Assembly (NCBI GenBank): GCA_016210005.1
Contig: JACQVA010000216.1
Location: 1-55,438 of the forward strand
From: Deltaproteobacteria bacterium
GTDB lineage: Bacteria; Desulfobacterota; Binatia; HRBIN30; JACQVA1
Length of the DNA stretch: 55,438 nt
Direction of reading: 5' to 3'
The position numbers were made by a program, and so were the translations under genes. Shown one piece after another: positions 25,794 through 33,792 of the stretch. The notes below the pieces were generated by a model. That model was not told the DNA's origin. It searched no databases and saw only the letters and a list, made by a program, of their open reading frames with translations. Each line of letters starts with the position of its first letter. Position 1 is the stretch's first letter.

Positions 25794-26903
25794 CTATTGC
25801 AGCCCGCGCACCTCGTCCGGGCCCAAGAGTCGATTGTAAGCGGTAAACCGACTGATTGTGCCACGTGCACCCGGTTGCCCGCCGGGATGATCGGAGCCGA
25901 TGTAGAGCGGACCGGATGGGGGCACGAAGTTGCCGTTGTACGGACTTTGCCCGACCAGCCGGCCATCGATGTAGAGTCGGGTCAGTCTTTGGCCGGTTTC
26001 CGGGTCCTCGCCCCAGGTCGTCGCAATGTTGTGGGTTTCGCCCGGCTGCCAATTGATGGGCACACCAACGCCGCTCTCCATCCCGGTGTCGTCGGTGAAC
26101 AGAAAGCGCATCCACTGGCCGTTCTTGGTGACCTGGATGCGGTTGTTCCATTCATTGGGTGTGCGCAGCTGCACGAAGGACGCATCGGTATTGTCATTGC
26201 CCGGCCATTCGCCCTGAATCGTGAACGCGAAAGTGCCGGCTTCGCCGGTGATCCCGCCGGCATTCGGAACCGCGAACTGGGCATCGGTGGAGAACTTGGC
26301 CCCGTCTTCACTCTCAAAGCTGACACCTTCCGCTACCACCGGGGCATCGCCCTTATCCGGCTCGGTGGTTCCTTGGAGCGACAACGACAACACCGGCCCG
26401 TTGGGGTCCTCTTCCTTACCCTCTTCGGCCGCGTCTTGAGGTAGCGGCTGGCCGCGCACAACGCTCTCGCCCGGCCTATCGCCGCCGAGGCCGCCTGGCC
26501 TTTCGAAACGGACCCCGGGCTCGCGCGGCCGCGCGATCTGAATCGCTCCTTCCTCGGACGCCGTGCTGCCGCTGGCGCCCAAGGCATCACCAGCGCGGCG
26601 GCCGCCGGTGATAACCGTGGCAGCGCCACCGCCCGACTCCGCGGCGCCGGGGCCACTGCCTCGCTCACCCTGGGCTCCGCCGCGCGCCGCTACTGCGCCG
26701 CTGGTTTGGCCCGCCTCCCCGGTGTTCTGACGCGTGCTCCAGCCGCCCGCTCGCTCTGCGAGCGCGCCGCCGGCCGGAACCGCGATCGGCACCCGCGCCC
26801 GGCCCGGTTCATCACCTCCGCCAGTTCGAAAATGGCGCGCCGCGATCGCGAGGGTGATCACGACGCACACGCCAACAATGATGCCTACCCAGGTCTTGGT
26901 CAT
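25794..26903 (-). CDS. Membrane-anchored LamG/concanavalin-like domain protein
   Basis: A 369-residue protein. An N-terminal hydrophobic segment (KTWVGIIVGVCVVITLAIAA) anchors it; residues about 25-170 are low-complexity Gly/Ala/Glu/Arg-rich linker. The C-terminal domain (about 175-369) is a LamG jelly roll, visible in FSTDAQFAVP, EGTFAFT-type strands, WPGNDNTDASFVQLRT, THNIATTWGEDPETGQRLTRLYIDGRLV and RGTISRFTAYNRLLGPDEVRGL. Such domains bind sugars or other ligands outside the membrane. ATG 26903 was preferred over TTG 26915. It converges on the groEL terminator and is divergent from luxE; nothing links it functionally to either. Confidence 0.7.
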   Translation of the reverse strand: MTKTWVGIIVGVCVVITLAIAARHFRTGGGDEPGRARVPIAVPAGGALAERAGGWSTRQNTGEAGQTSGAVAARGGAQGERGSGPGAAESGGGAATVITGGRRAGDALGASGSTASEEGAIQIARPREPGVRFERPGGLGGDRPGESVVRGQPLPQDAAEEGKEEDPNGPVLSLSLQGTTEPDKGDAPVVAEGVSFESEDGAKFSTDAQFAVPNAGGITGEAGTFAFTIQGEWPGNDNTDASFVQLRTPNEWNNRIQVTKNGQWMRFLFTDDTGMESGVGVPINWQPGETHNIATTWGEDPETGQRLTRLYIDGRLVGQSPYNGNFVPPSGPLYIGSDHPGGQPGARGTISRFTAYNRLLGPDEVRGLQ

Positions 26904-27026
26904 CGTCCGTCTCAACGGTCCGCACGATCGTGATATGCCCGAGCACGGGAGTCAACACCCGGCCACTACCTGGGCAACCTGGCCACGAGCCCTTGGCCGC
27001 CCCGGCCGGCGTGCTATCGTCCCGGC

Positions 27027-28109
27027 GTGCACGCGGTTCACGATGCCGTCCTCCGTTTCATCTCTGGGCAGGAGGGCAATTTTGAGACCTTGGCGCTGGC
27101 CGTCTTCCGCCACCAATTCGAGGGCATCGCCCCATACCGGCGCTACTGCGAACAGCGCGGCACCGGCATCGCGGCGGTTCGCTCATGGCGCGAGATCCCG
27201 CCGGTGCCGGTGCTGGCGTTCAAGGAGACGGAGCTCGCCTGCGCCGCGCCGCAGCGTGTGTTTCTAACCACCGGAACCAGCCGCGGCCACCAGCGCCGCG
27301 GGCGGCACGCCCTGCCGGACGTGCGCCTATACCACGCCTCGGCCGTCGGCGGACTGCGCCGCTTCTTGTGGCCCGATCTCGAGCGGGTGCCGATCGTCTC
27401 ATTGATCGCGCCACCTGCGGCGATGCCGGATTCGTCGCTGTCACAAATGGTGGCGTGGGCGATGGAGGAGTACCCGGCCGACGGCAGCATTTACGCCGCC
27501 TCAGCGGCCGGGATTGACTACACCGCCTGCGCTGCTGCCTTACGTGCGGCTGAGCGCAGCGGCAACCCGATCTGCCTGCTGGCCACCACCGCCGCGTTGA
27601 TTTACTTGCTTGACCACTGCGCCGTCGGCGGAGTCAGCTTTCGCCTGCCCCACGGCTCGCGTCTGATGGACACCGGCGGCCACAAGGGGGCACCGCGGCC
27701 GCTGTCGCGCCGCGGCCTGCTGCGGGCGTGCTGGAACACCTTCGCCATCCCCGGCTATTTCTGCGTCAACGAATACGGCATGGCGGAGTTGTCGTCCCAG
27801 TTCTATGAAAACGTCATCAGCAATCGTTGGCGCGGGCATTTCGCGCCGCGGTATTTGGTGGCACCGCCGTGGGCGCGCGTGCGGCTGCTCGATCCGGCCA
27901 CGCTGGATGATGTGCCGGCGGGTGAACGTGGCCTGGTTTGCGTCTACGACCTCGCCAATGCCGGTACCGCGCTGGCCGTGCTGACGGAAGACATTGGCCG
28001 CCAGGCCGGCGACGGCTTTGTGATCGTGGGTCGAGCCACCGGCGCCGCAACCCGCGGCTGCTCCCTTAGCGCCGCCGAGTGGGACGCAGCGGCGGAGTCC
28101 CGGCAATGA
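27027..28109 (+). CDS. LuxE-like acyl-protein synthetase (AMP-forming)
   Basis: A 360-residue member of the LuxE acyl-protein synthetase family. It activates a fatty acid with ATP and hands the acyl group to an enzyme-bound thiol for reduction by LuxC. Family pattern: REIPPVPVLAFKETELACAAP near the N-terminus, a threonine/serine-rich turn (FLTTGTSRG), and an adenylate-forming-like core (VNEYGMAELSSQFYEN, GLVCVYDLANAGTALAVLTEDIG). The C-terminal RGCS (Cys345) is where LuxE proteins carry their acyl-acceptor cysteine. It starts with GTG 27027. Its stop overlaps the luxC-like ATG by four bases (ATGA), so the two are translationally coupled. No luciferase (luxAB) gene is near, so the role is fatty-aldehyde production, not light. 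Confidence 0.85.
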   Translation: MHAVHDAVLRFISGQEGNFETLALAVFRHQFEGIAPYRRYCEQRGTGIAAVRSWREIPPVPVLAFKETELACAAPQRVFLTTGTSRGHQRRGRHALPDVRLYHASAVGGLRRFLWPDLERVPIVSLIAPPAAMPDSSLSQMVAWAMEEYPADGSIYAASAAGIDYTACAAALRAAERSGNPICLLATTAALIYLLDHCAVGGVSFRLPHGSRLMDTGGHKGAPRPLSRRGLLRACWNTFAIPGYFCVNEYGMAELSSQFYENVISNRWRGHFAPRYLVAPPWARVRLLDPATLDDVPAGERGLVCVYDLANAGTALAVLTEDIGRQAGDGFVIVGRATGAATRGCSLSAAEWDAAAESRQ

Positions 28110-29419
28110 ATCCCACGCACACCACGACAGAAGCGGCAGCGCCCAGCCCGATCGCCTCTGCGGCGACCGTGAGGCAAGTGGCCGAACGGCTGAGAGCCAC
28201 CGGCCTGCGATGCCTGGCACCACGGCCGATTGCGGATATCTTACGGGTGTTGGCCGAGACCGTCGAAGCGTGGTTGCACCCGGACTCCCCTTGGCGGCGG
28301 CGGGCGGAAGCGGCGCTGCCCGCAGCCACCGGTTTTTCGGCGCCGATGATTCGCCATGGCTTGAGGCTGTTGCTCGAACCTCTGCGCGGCGACGCTATCG
28401 GCCGACTGCTCGACACCGAACTCGCAGAGCGGACGGTGCTAGATCGTATCAGCGGCCCGCCGCTCATGCTGCACATCGTGTCCGGCAATATCCCAGCCCT
28501 GGCGGCGGTGCCGATCGCGCTCTCGCTGGCGGTCAAGTCGGCGGCTTTGGTGAAGGAAAGCCGCGGAGATCGCGTGTTTCCGCCGCTGTTCATCGAATCG
28601 CTGCGTGCGATCGACGGTGAGCTGGGCAGTTGTGCGGCGTCGTTGTACTGGATGGGCGGCCGTGTCGATGTCGAAGTCGCGGCCTTTGCCGCGGCCGACC
28701 TGGTGGTGGCGGCGGGCGATGACGCAACCATTGCCGACATCACCCGGCGAGTCCCTGGTAGGTTCATCGGGCATGGGCACCGCATCAGCTTTGCGGTAAT
28801 CGCCCGGGAAGCGCGGCAAGAGGCTGAAGCGATCGCGGCTCGCCTGGCCTATGATGTCGCCGTGTGGGACCAACAGGGCTGTCTCTCGCCACAGCTCGTC
28901 TACGTCGAGCGTGGCGGTGCACTCGGGGTGGAGCGCTTTGCTGCGGAACTCTGCCGGCAGCTGGAGCTTGCCGCGATCGAGCTGCCGCCGCGGCAACTGA
29001 GCGTTGAGGATGCTGCAGGCGTGCTGCGCTTTCGCCAGGAGGCCGAGTGGCGCGCCGTGCGTGGCGAAGAAGTGCTGGTGCTCGTGTCACCGGGTGGGAC
29101 GGGCGGGACCGTCGTCTACGACGCCAAGCCGGCCTTTGTGCCCACACCGCTGAACCGAACCGTCTGGGTCAAACCGGTGGATACGCTTGCCGAGCTGCCG
29201 CCGCTGCTGGCACCCGCGCGGCCGTACCTCGAGGCGGCGGGCCTGGCGGCGCCGCCGGCGCGCCAGGCCGATCTCAGCGCCTTGCTGACACGGGCGGGTG
29301 TTCATCGCCTCTGCCCGCTCGGTGAGATGCAGCGGCCCGACCTCACCTGGCGCCCCGGCGGCCGGCCGCGCGTGGCGCAGTGGGTCGGCGCGCCGTTTTC
29401 CGGCATCGGGCAGGCGTGA
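28106..29419 (+). CDS. LuxC-like acyl-CoA/acyl-protein reductase
   Basis: A 437-residue LuxC-family reductase, an aldehyde-dehydrogenase-like enzyme that reduces acyl thioesters to aldehydes with NADPH. The NADP-binding stretch PPLMLHIVSGNIPALAAVPIAL-type start lies at about residues 118-138, and VKESRGDRVFPPLF follows. The catalytic Cys is C259 in WDQQGCLSPQLVYVE. The ATG at 28106 overlaps the luxE-like stop (ATGA). The ATG of the aminotransferase comes seven bases after the stop. Together with LuxE it would make a fatty aldehyde. The N-terminus is Ala/Thr-rich and variable. Confidence 0.87.
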   Translation: MNPTHTTTEAAAPSPIASAATVRQVAERLRATGLRCLAPRPIADILRVLAETVEAWLHPDSPWRRRAEAALPAATGFSAPMIRHGLRLLLEPLRGDAIGRLLDTELAERTVLDRISGPPLMLHIVSGNIPALAAVPIALSLAVKSAALVKESRGDRVFPPLFIESLRAIDGELGSCAASLYWMGGRVDVEVAAFAAADLVVAAGDDATIADITRRVPGRFIGHGHRISFAVIAREARQEAEAIAARLAYDVAVWDQQGCLSPQLVYVERGGALGVERFAAELCRQLELAAIELPPRQLSVEDAAGVLRFRQEAEWRAVRGEEVLVLVSPGGTGGTVVYDAKPAFVPTPLNRTVWVKPVDTLAELPPLLAPARPYLEAAGLAAPPARQADLSALLTRAGVHRLCPLGEMQRPDLTWRPGGRPRVAQWVGAPFSGIGQA

Positions 29420-29426
29420 GGGTGCA

Positions 29427-30650
29427 ATGGCCGATGACCTAACGACCGGTGAGGAGTTGCGCGCGGCTTTCTTGCGCCACGTTTGCCAGACCTCGCCCGA
29501 GCCCCTCGCTATCACTGTCAACCGCGCCGCGGCGGCCACCGTCTGGGACACGCGCGGGCGTGCTTACCTCGATCTGCTCTCCGGCATCGGCGTCGCCAAC
29601 GTCGGCCACGCCCATCCCGAAGTCGTCCGCGCCGTGCAGGAGCAGGCTGCGCGCTACTTGCACGTCATGGTATACGGCGAGGCCATCATCGCACCGCAGG
29701 TGGCACTGGCCCAGCGCCTGGCCGAAGTCACGCCAGGTGATCTAGAGGTTACGTACTTCACCAACAGCGGCACCGAAGCGGTGGAAGGCGCGCTCAAGAC
29801 GGCGCGCAAGTTCACCGGACGCGCGAACTTGGCGGCCTTCGACGGCAGCTTTCACGGCGACACCTTCGGATCGCTGTCCGTCGGCGGCAATCCGATTTAC
29901 CGGCAACCATTCGAGCCGCTGCTGCCGGGCGTTCGTTTGCTCCCCTTCGACGACCTCGAAGGCTTGCGCCGCATCGACGAATCGGTGGCCGCGGTGATCG
30001 TCGAGCCGATTCAAGGTGAGGGCGGGGTGCGCGTGCCGCAGGAGGCTTTCTTGCCTGCATTGCGGCACCGCTGCACCGAGGTCGGGGCGCTGCTGATTTT
30101 TGACGAAGTGATCACCGGCTTTGGGCGCACGGGGGCGCTGTTTGCCTGTACCCACTGGGGAGTGACGCCCGATCTGCTGGTGCTAGCCAAAGCGCTCGGC
30201 GGGGGCATGCCGCTGGGGGCATTCATCGGAAGGCGCGAAGTCATGGCCACGCTGTCACACGATCCGCCGCTGGCGCATGTCACCACTTTCGGCGGCCACC
30301 CGCTGTCGTGCGCTGCCGGGCTCGCCGCGCTCTCCGTGCTGCTGCGCGAACAACTACCGGCGCGCGCCGCTGATCTCGGCGAATACTGGCGCGCGCGCCT
30401 CGCCGCTCACGCGGGTGGCGTGCTGCGCGCCGTGCGCGGCAGGGGGCTGTTGCTGGGCCTCGAATTCCGCAACGCCGGCGCCACCCAGCGCTTCGCCCGT
30501 GCCTGTTTCCACCGCGGCCTGATCGTGAACTGGACGCTGCACCGCGACAGCGTGATTCGGCTGGCACCGCCGTTGATCATCACCGAGGAGGAATGCGAGC
30601 GAGCACTGAGCCTACTGGAGGAGGCGCTCGGGGAAACCGCAACCAGTTGA
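29427..30650 (+). CDS. Class III pyridoxal-phosphate aminotransferase
   Basis: A 407-residue PLP enzyme of the acetylornithine/ornithine/omega-amino transaminase group. Signatures are YLDLLSGIGVANVGHAHPEVV, TYFTNSGTEAVEGALKTARKFTG, FDGSFHGDTFGSLSVGGN, LLIFDEVITGFGRTG, and the PLP Lys255 in LVLAKALGGGMPLGAF. Class III enzymes can aminate aldehydes at a terminal carbon, so the product of LuxE/LuxC is a plausible substrate; that link is inference from the operon. ATG 29427 was chosen, seven bases after the LuxC stop; a longer open frame upstream overlaps luxC. Full-length and intact. Confidence 0.88.
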   Translation: MADDLTTGEELRAAFLRHVCQTSPEPLAITVNRAAAATVWDTRGRAYLDLLSGIGVANVGHAHPEVVRAVQEQAARYLHVMVYGEAIIAPQVALAQRLAEVTPGDLEVTYFTNSGTEAVEGALKTARKFTGRANLAAFDGSFHGDTFGSLSVGGNPIYRQPFEPLLPGVRLLPFDDLEGLRRIDESVAAVIVEPIQGEGGVRVPQEAFLPALRHRCTEVGALLIFDEVITGFGRTGALFACTHWGVTPDLLVLAKALGGGMPLGAFIGRREVMATLSHDPPLAHVTTFGGHPLSCAAGLAALSVLLREQLPARAADLGEYWRARLAAHAGGVLRAVRGRGLLLGLEFRNAGATQRFARACFHRGLIVNWTLHRDSVIRLAPPLIITEEECERALSLLEEALGETATS

Positions 30651-30670
30651 TCGCCGCCGCTCGCGCCCGG

Positions 30671-31474
30671 CTACGGCTTGATGATCATCCCGGCCAGCCG
30701 GCGCACCAGACTGCGGGGGGCGGCGTTGGCGGCGGCGGCCAGCACCTGATTGCCTAGGCCGGGGATGCAAATCAGGCTGCCGCGCTGCAACGCCGCCAAT
30801 GAGGCTGCCACCACCGCATCCGGCGTCATCCACACGAACGATGGGACATGCGAGGTGTCGATGCCGGCGCGCTCTTGGAACTCCGTGCGGGTGAAGCCCG
30901 GGCACAGCGCCTGCACTTGCACCCCGGTGCCGCGTAGTTCCTCGTGCAGCGCTTCGGTGAAGCTGTTCACAAATGCCTTGGTCGCAGCGTAAGTCGCGTT
31001 GAAGGGGGTCGGCTGCAACGCGGCCAGCGATGAGACGTTGATAATGGCGCCACGGTGCCGTGCCACCATGCCGGGTAACGCCGCCCGAGTCAGCCGGGTC
31101 AACGCCAGCACATTGAGTTTCACCTCGGCCTCCTCGCGGTCGGGATCGAGGCGTACGAACGGCCCGACGGTGCCAAAGCCGGCGTTGTTGACCAGCAGCT
31201 CGAGCTGCTGGTCGCCGGCGATGACCTGCTCCACGACACGCAGCTCGCTGCTGTCGGTGAGGTCTGCCGAGAGCGGCTCAGCCGCGATCCCGTGGCGCTG
31301 GCGCAGCCCCTGGGCGAGCGCCGCGAGGCGCTCGGCGTTGCGCGCCACCAAAATCAAGTCGTAGTGTTCGCGCGCCAGCCGCTCGGCAAAGGCCAGCCCG
31401 ATGCCAGCTGACGCGCCCGTCACCAGCGCCCGGCGGGCGCCGGACGGTCTTGCCACTGCTCGTTTCGCCACCAT
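30671..31474 (-). CDS. Short-chain dehydrogenase/reductase
   Basis: A 267-residue SDR, Rossmann fold with the cofactor motif TGASAGIG (about residues 19-26), NNAG (about 96-99) and the catalytic Ser-Tyr-Lys in INVSSLAAL...YAATKAF. The TGASAGIG...ARNAERL pattern fits the group often annotated as DltE-like or 3-oxoacyl reductase-like. It would oxidise or reduce an alcohol/ketone with NAD(P)H. It converges on the aminotransferase gene, 20 bp from its stop, so it is not in that operon but may act on the same lipid. Divergent from the DHH phosphoesterase gene. Confidence 0.88.
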   Translation of the reverse strand: MVAKRAVARPSGARRALVTGASAGIGLAFAERLAREHYDLILVARNAERLAALAQGLRQRHGIAAEPLSADLTDSSELRVVEQVIAGDQQLELLVNNAGFGTVGPFVRLDPDREEAEVKLNVLALTRLTRAALPGMVARHRGAIINVSSLAALQPTPFNATYAATKAFVNSFTEALHEELRGTGVQVQALCPGFTRTEFQERAGIDTSHVPSFVWMTPDAVVAASLAALQRGSLICIPGLGNQVLAAAANAAPRSLVRRLAGMIIKP

Positions 31475-31593
31475 GCCCTCCCGGCAGAGTGCGCCTATCG
31501 CACGGCCGCTTGGCGTTCAAGCACCAGCCAAAGATCAGCAGAGGATCACCCAGGCCGCGCCGTGCAAGCTTTTCGGCGCGCTCGCGGTCTGCA

Positions 31594-31599
31594 TATAAT
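31594..31599 (+). promoter_or_regulatory. Perfect -10 hexamer just before the DHH gene
   Basis: TATAAT at 31594-31599 ends five bases before ATG 31605. A transcription start about seven bases downstream would fall at the A of the ATG, giving a leaderless message. The -35 region (around 31571, TTTCGG) is weak. Confidence 0.4.
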
Positions 31600-31604
31600 G
31601 GATC

Positions 31605-32591
31605 ATGAGCGCCGAACAGAAGCCCAAGATCATTCACGTAGTCAGCCACGGCCCGCACTGCCTTGACGGGGTAGCTGCGGCGGTAGCCGTCGCCCGCTAT
31701 TACCGCAACGCCGAGGTCATCCCCTGTTTCGCCAGCAATCAGAAGGTCGACGAGACGATTCTCGCGCTTGGTTGTGAACCCGCAGAAGCTGCCCACGAGA
31801 TCTGGATTACCGACATCTCGTGGACCAAAGCCGAGGTCGATGCCCACCTGCGGAACTTGGCCGAACGCGGGGTGAAGATCTACTGGATCGATCACCACCG
31901 CACCGCCATCGAACGAGTCGCCGCGGGCGAAGTGCGGGTCCCCTTTGCCGGCTCCGTGGTACGCGACGAGTTCGCCGCCTCACGGCTCACTTACGAGTAT
32001 CTGCGCGCGCGGCTGGAGGGAGATGGCCAACGAAACCAGCTGTTTGAGGACTTCGCCCCGATAGTCGCAATGGCAGACGACAACGACCGCTGGCTGCATC
32101 GCGTTGCGGGTTCGCGTGAATTGGCTTTGACTGTTCGCGCCATCGGGGGCATGGCGGCATATGAAGATCTGCTGACCATCGATCGCGCGGCAACTTACAC
32201 TCCCCGCATGCAGGAGGCGGCCGCCCGTCTCGACAAAGAACTCCGCCACAGCTTTGCGGTGGCGGAGGGAAGCCGCGTGAGCCAAGCGATCGCCGGGCGC
32301 GACATTACCCTCGTCACCGCTCTGTGTGATGGTTACCCCAGCGAGGTTGCCGACGCCTGGGGCAAGCAGACCCGGCGCACGGTCTTCGCCCTGTTTGATG
32401 CCCGCAGCCTTTCGGTCAGCCTGCGGCGCTCGCCGGATTGTGAAATCGACTTGTCGCATCTCGCCCGAGCCTTTGCGGGCGGTGGCCACGCCGCGGCGGC
32501 AGGCTGCGAGCTAGCGGAACTGCGCCGCTGGCTCGCCGAGCAACTGGCCCAGGTGCTCGGGGCTGCCCTCGCGGCCGGTAAGGATCTCTAG
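31605..32591 (+). CDS. DHH-family phosphoesterase
   Basis: A 328-residue DHH/DHHA1 protein. The catalytic DHH box is in YWIDHHRT (about residues 90-97); an N-terminal metal site is in SHGPHCLDGVAAAVAVA; the DHHA1 end has the conserved FAGGGHAAAAGCEL (about residues 290-303). Such enzymes are Mn-dependent phosphodiesterases (oligoRNase, c-di-NMP or pAp phosphatase types) in the cytoplasm. This one lacks RecJ size and CBS/TM additions, so it is closest to the stand-alone NrnA-like group; exact substrate is open. A hairpin terminator follows at 32651. Confidence 0.85.
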   Translation: MSAEQKPKIIHVVSHGPHCLDGVAAAVAVARYYRNAEVIPCFASNQKVDETILALGCEPAEAAHEIWITDISWTKAEVDAHLRNLAERGVKIYWIDHHRTAIERVAAGEVRVPFAGSVVRDEFAASRLTYEYLRARLEGDGQRNQLFEDFAPIVAMADDNDRWLHRVAGSRELALTVRAIGGMAAYEDLLTIDRAATYTPRMQEAAARLDKELRHSFAVAEGSRVSQAIAGRDITLVTALCDGYPSEVADAWGKQTRRTVFALFDARSLSVSLRRSPDCEIDLSHLARAFAGGGHAAAAGCELAELRRWLAEQLAQVLGAALAAGKDL

Positions 32592-32650
32592 CGTCCCACC
32601 GCACGGCATATCGGGAGAGCCACGTACTAGCTAGCGCTCGTATCATCTGT

Positions 32651-32680
32651 CCTCGGGTCTCCCCGAGGTCGTACTTTTTT
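32651..32680 (+). terminator. Terminator-like hairpin
   Basis: CCTCGGG (32651-32657) pairs with CCCGAGG (32662-32668) over a four-base loop; a T-run follows at 32675-32680, six bases off the stem. It lies 60 bp after the DHH stop. Confidence 0.5.
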
Positions 32681-32818
32681 GCCTGGCCGTTAACGAAACT
32701 GAACGCCGGCACAGCATCTCCCAATTCACTCACGGTCGTGGGCGGCAAGTTGCGGCGCTGTCGCTCGTGGCATTGTCATTGCTGTCCGCCTCTCTTGGAG
32801 TGATGAAAGGATGGGACC

Positions 32819-33112
32819 ATGGGTCGAATCAAACCCCTGACGCCGGAAACCGCGGGACGCACGTTGCAAGCGGAAGAGCTGTTGATGTTGGCCGTGCTGG
32901 AGCAAGCCATCGCCGACTTGGCGCACAACTGCCCGGCGGTGCGCGCCGACGCGGAAGCTTATTTCTTCAATTACAGCCCGGATTCCAGTGCGTTCAGCTT
33001 CGACCACGTCTGCAGCCAGTTCGGACTGTCCCCGTCTGCCATTCGGCGGCGGCTGCGCCGGCGTGACGGGGTCCGCCGCGTCCTGGCATCGCTGGAGGCC
33101 AAGGCGGCCTAG
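32819..33112 (+). CDS. Small hypothetical protein, possible HTH
   Basis: A 97-residue, helical, unrecognised protein. The C-terminal third (FDHVCSQFGLSPSAIRRRLRRRDGVRRVL) looks like a helix-turn-helix recognition unit: a Leu-Ser-Pro turn followed by a very basic helix. The N-terminus ends in an acidic/aliphatic helix (ELLMLAVLEQAIADLAH). ATG 32819 follows GAAAGGATGGGACC. It could be a small DNA-binding regulator; this is inference. The gene stands alone after a terminator and before an AT-richer gap. Confidence 0.5.
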   Translation: MGRIKPLTPETAGRTLQAEELLMLAVLEQAIADLAHNCPAVRADAEAYFFNYSPDSSAFSFDHVCSQFGLSPSAIRRRLRRRDGVRRVLASLEAKAA

Positions 33113-33792
33113 CCCAATGTGAGAGAGTCTGCGAGTTAGTGAGTTAAGGACCACGAGGAAACGGACACCCCCTTCGAGCTAATTCAGAACGTGCTTCGAG
33201 ACGGCCGCTTACAAGACGCGGCCTCCTACCAAGCGCTTCATTTGTTCCGCAACAGCAAGCGCCACCCAACCGAGATCGGCGCAGCAGAGATGGTCGCCAG
33301 GCACGTAAGTGCCTCCACCAAGAACCGCGCGCTGGCGGACGCAGGAACTAGAGCCGAATGACCGTTGGCAAGATCGCATGCTTCGAGACGGTGCCTTTGC
33401 CTTCAACAGACGGCGCCGCCTCAGCATGCCCGGGAAGCGTTGCAGCGATTCAAATCACCGTCCCAGTCAGCCCCTGGGAGTCTCGCACGCTGGGCCTCGG
33501 CCGTTACCTCTTTTTGCGCCTGCGAGGACTCATGAACCGGTGCACTTAGCCCTCCCGCGGGGCCGCGTCGCACTCTTTATCCACAATCGCCCTTGCGGCA
33601 AGGGAATTCGGCTATAAATTGATCAAGCCTGCCGCTCGATGCGAACAATCAGAAGCAGGCCCATGATTTCATGAATGATTTGCCAGACCTCTCGGTGATC
33701 ATAATGAAGGCAATGCAGCCGGGGCCTAATTAGAGAAGCCCTCCGCGCACTTGCTCCACAGGTTACCCACAGCGGCCGTGAAGTTCGTCCGC
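33113..33792. other. AT-richer 680-bp intergenic region
   Basis: Base composition from about 33600 to 33740 is clearly more AT-rich than the surrounding genes. It contains one protein-like reading frame (33191-33361, listed separately) and otherwise short overlapping frames with no recognisable protein. It lies where sucD would be expected, downstream of sucC, which points to replacement or deletion. Confidence 0.5.
33191..33361 (+). pseudogene. Possible gene fragment of unknown family
   Basis: A frame open from the stop at 33140-33142 to the stop at 33359-33361 reads smoothly as protein: ELIQNVLRDGRLQDAASYQA, then LHLFRNSKRHPTEIGAAEMV, then ARHVSASTKNRALADAG. There is no ATG; GTG 33191 is the only start-like codon. 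It has normal amino-acid composition but matches no family I know. Either the 5' end of a short gene has been lost or it starts with GTG. Low confidence. Confidence 0.3.

Noticed and set aside
27027-29419. LuxE/LuxC genes considered as part of a bioluminescence operon
   Set aside because: No luciferase (luxA/luxB) or luxD-like gene is present; an aminotransferase follows instead.
33209-33427. Minus-strand frame overlapping 33191-33361
   Set aside because: Less protein-like (many Arg/Ser, no recognisable pattern) than the plus-strand frame; no ribosome binding site.
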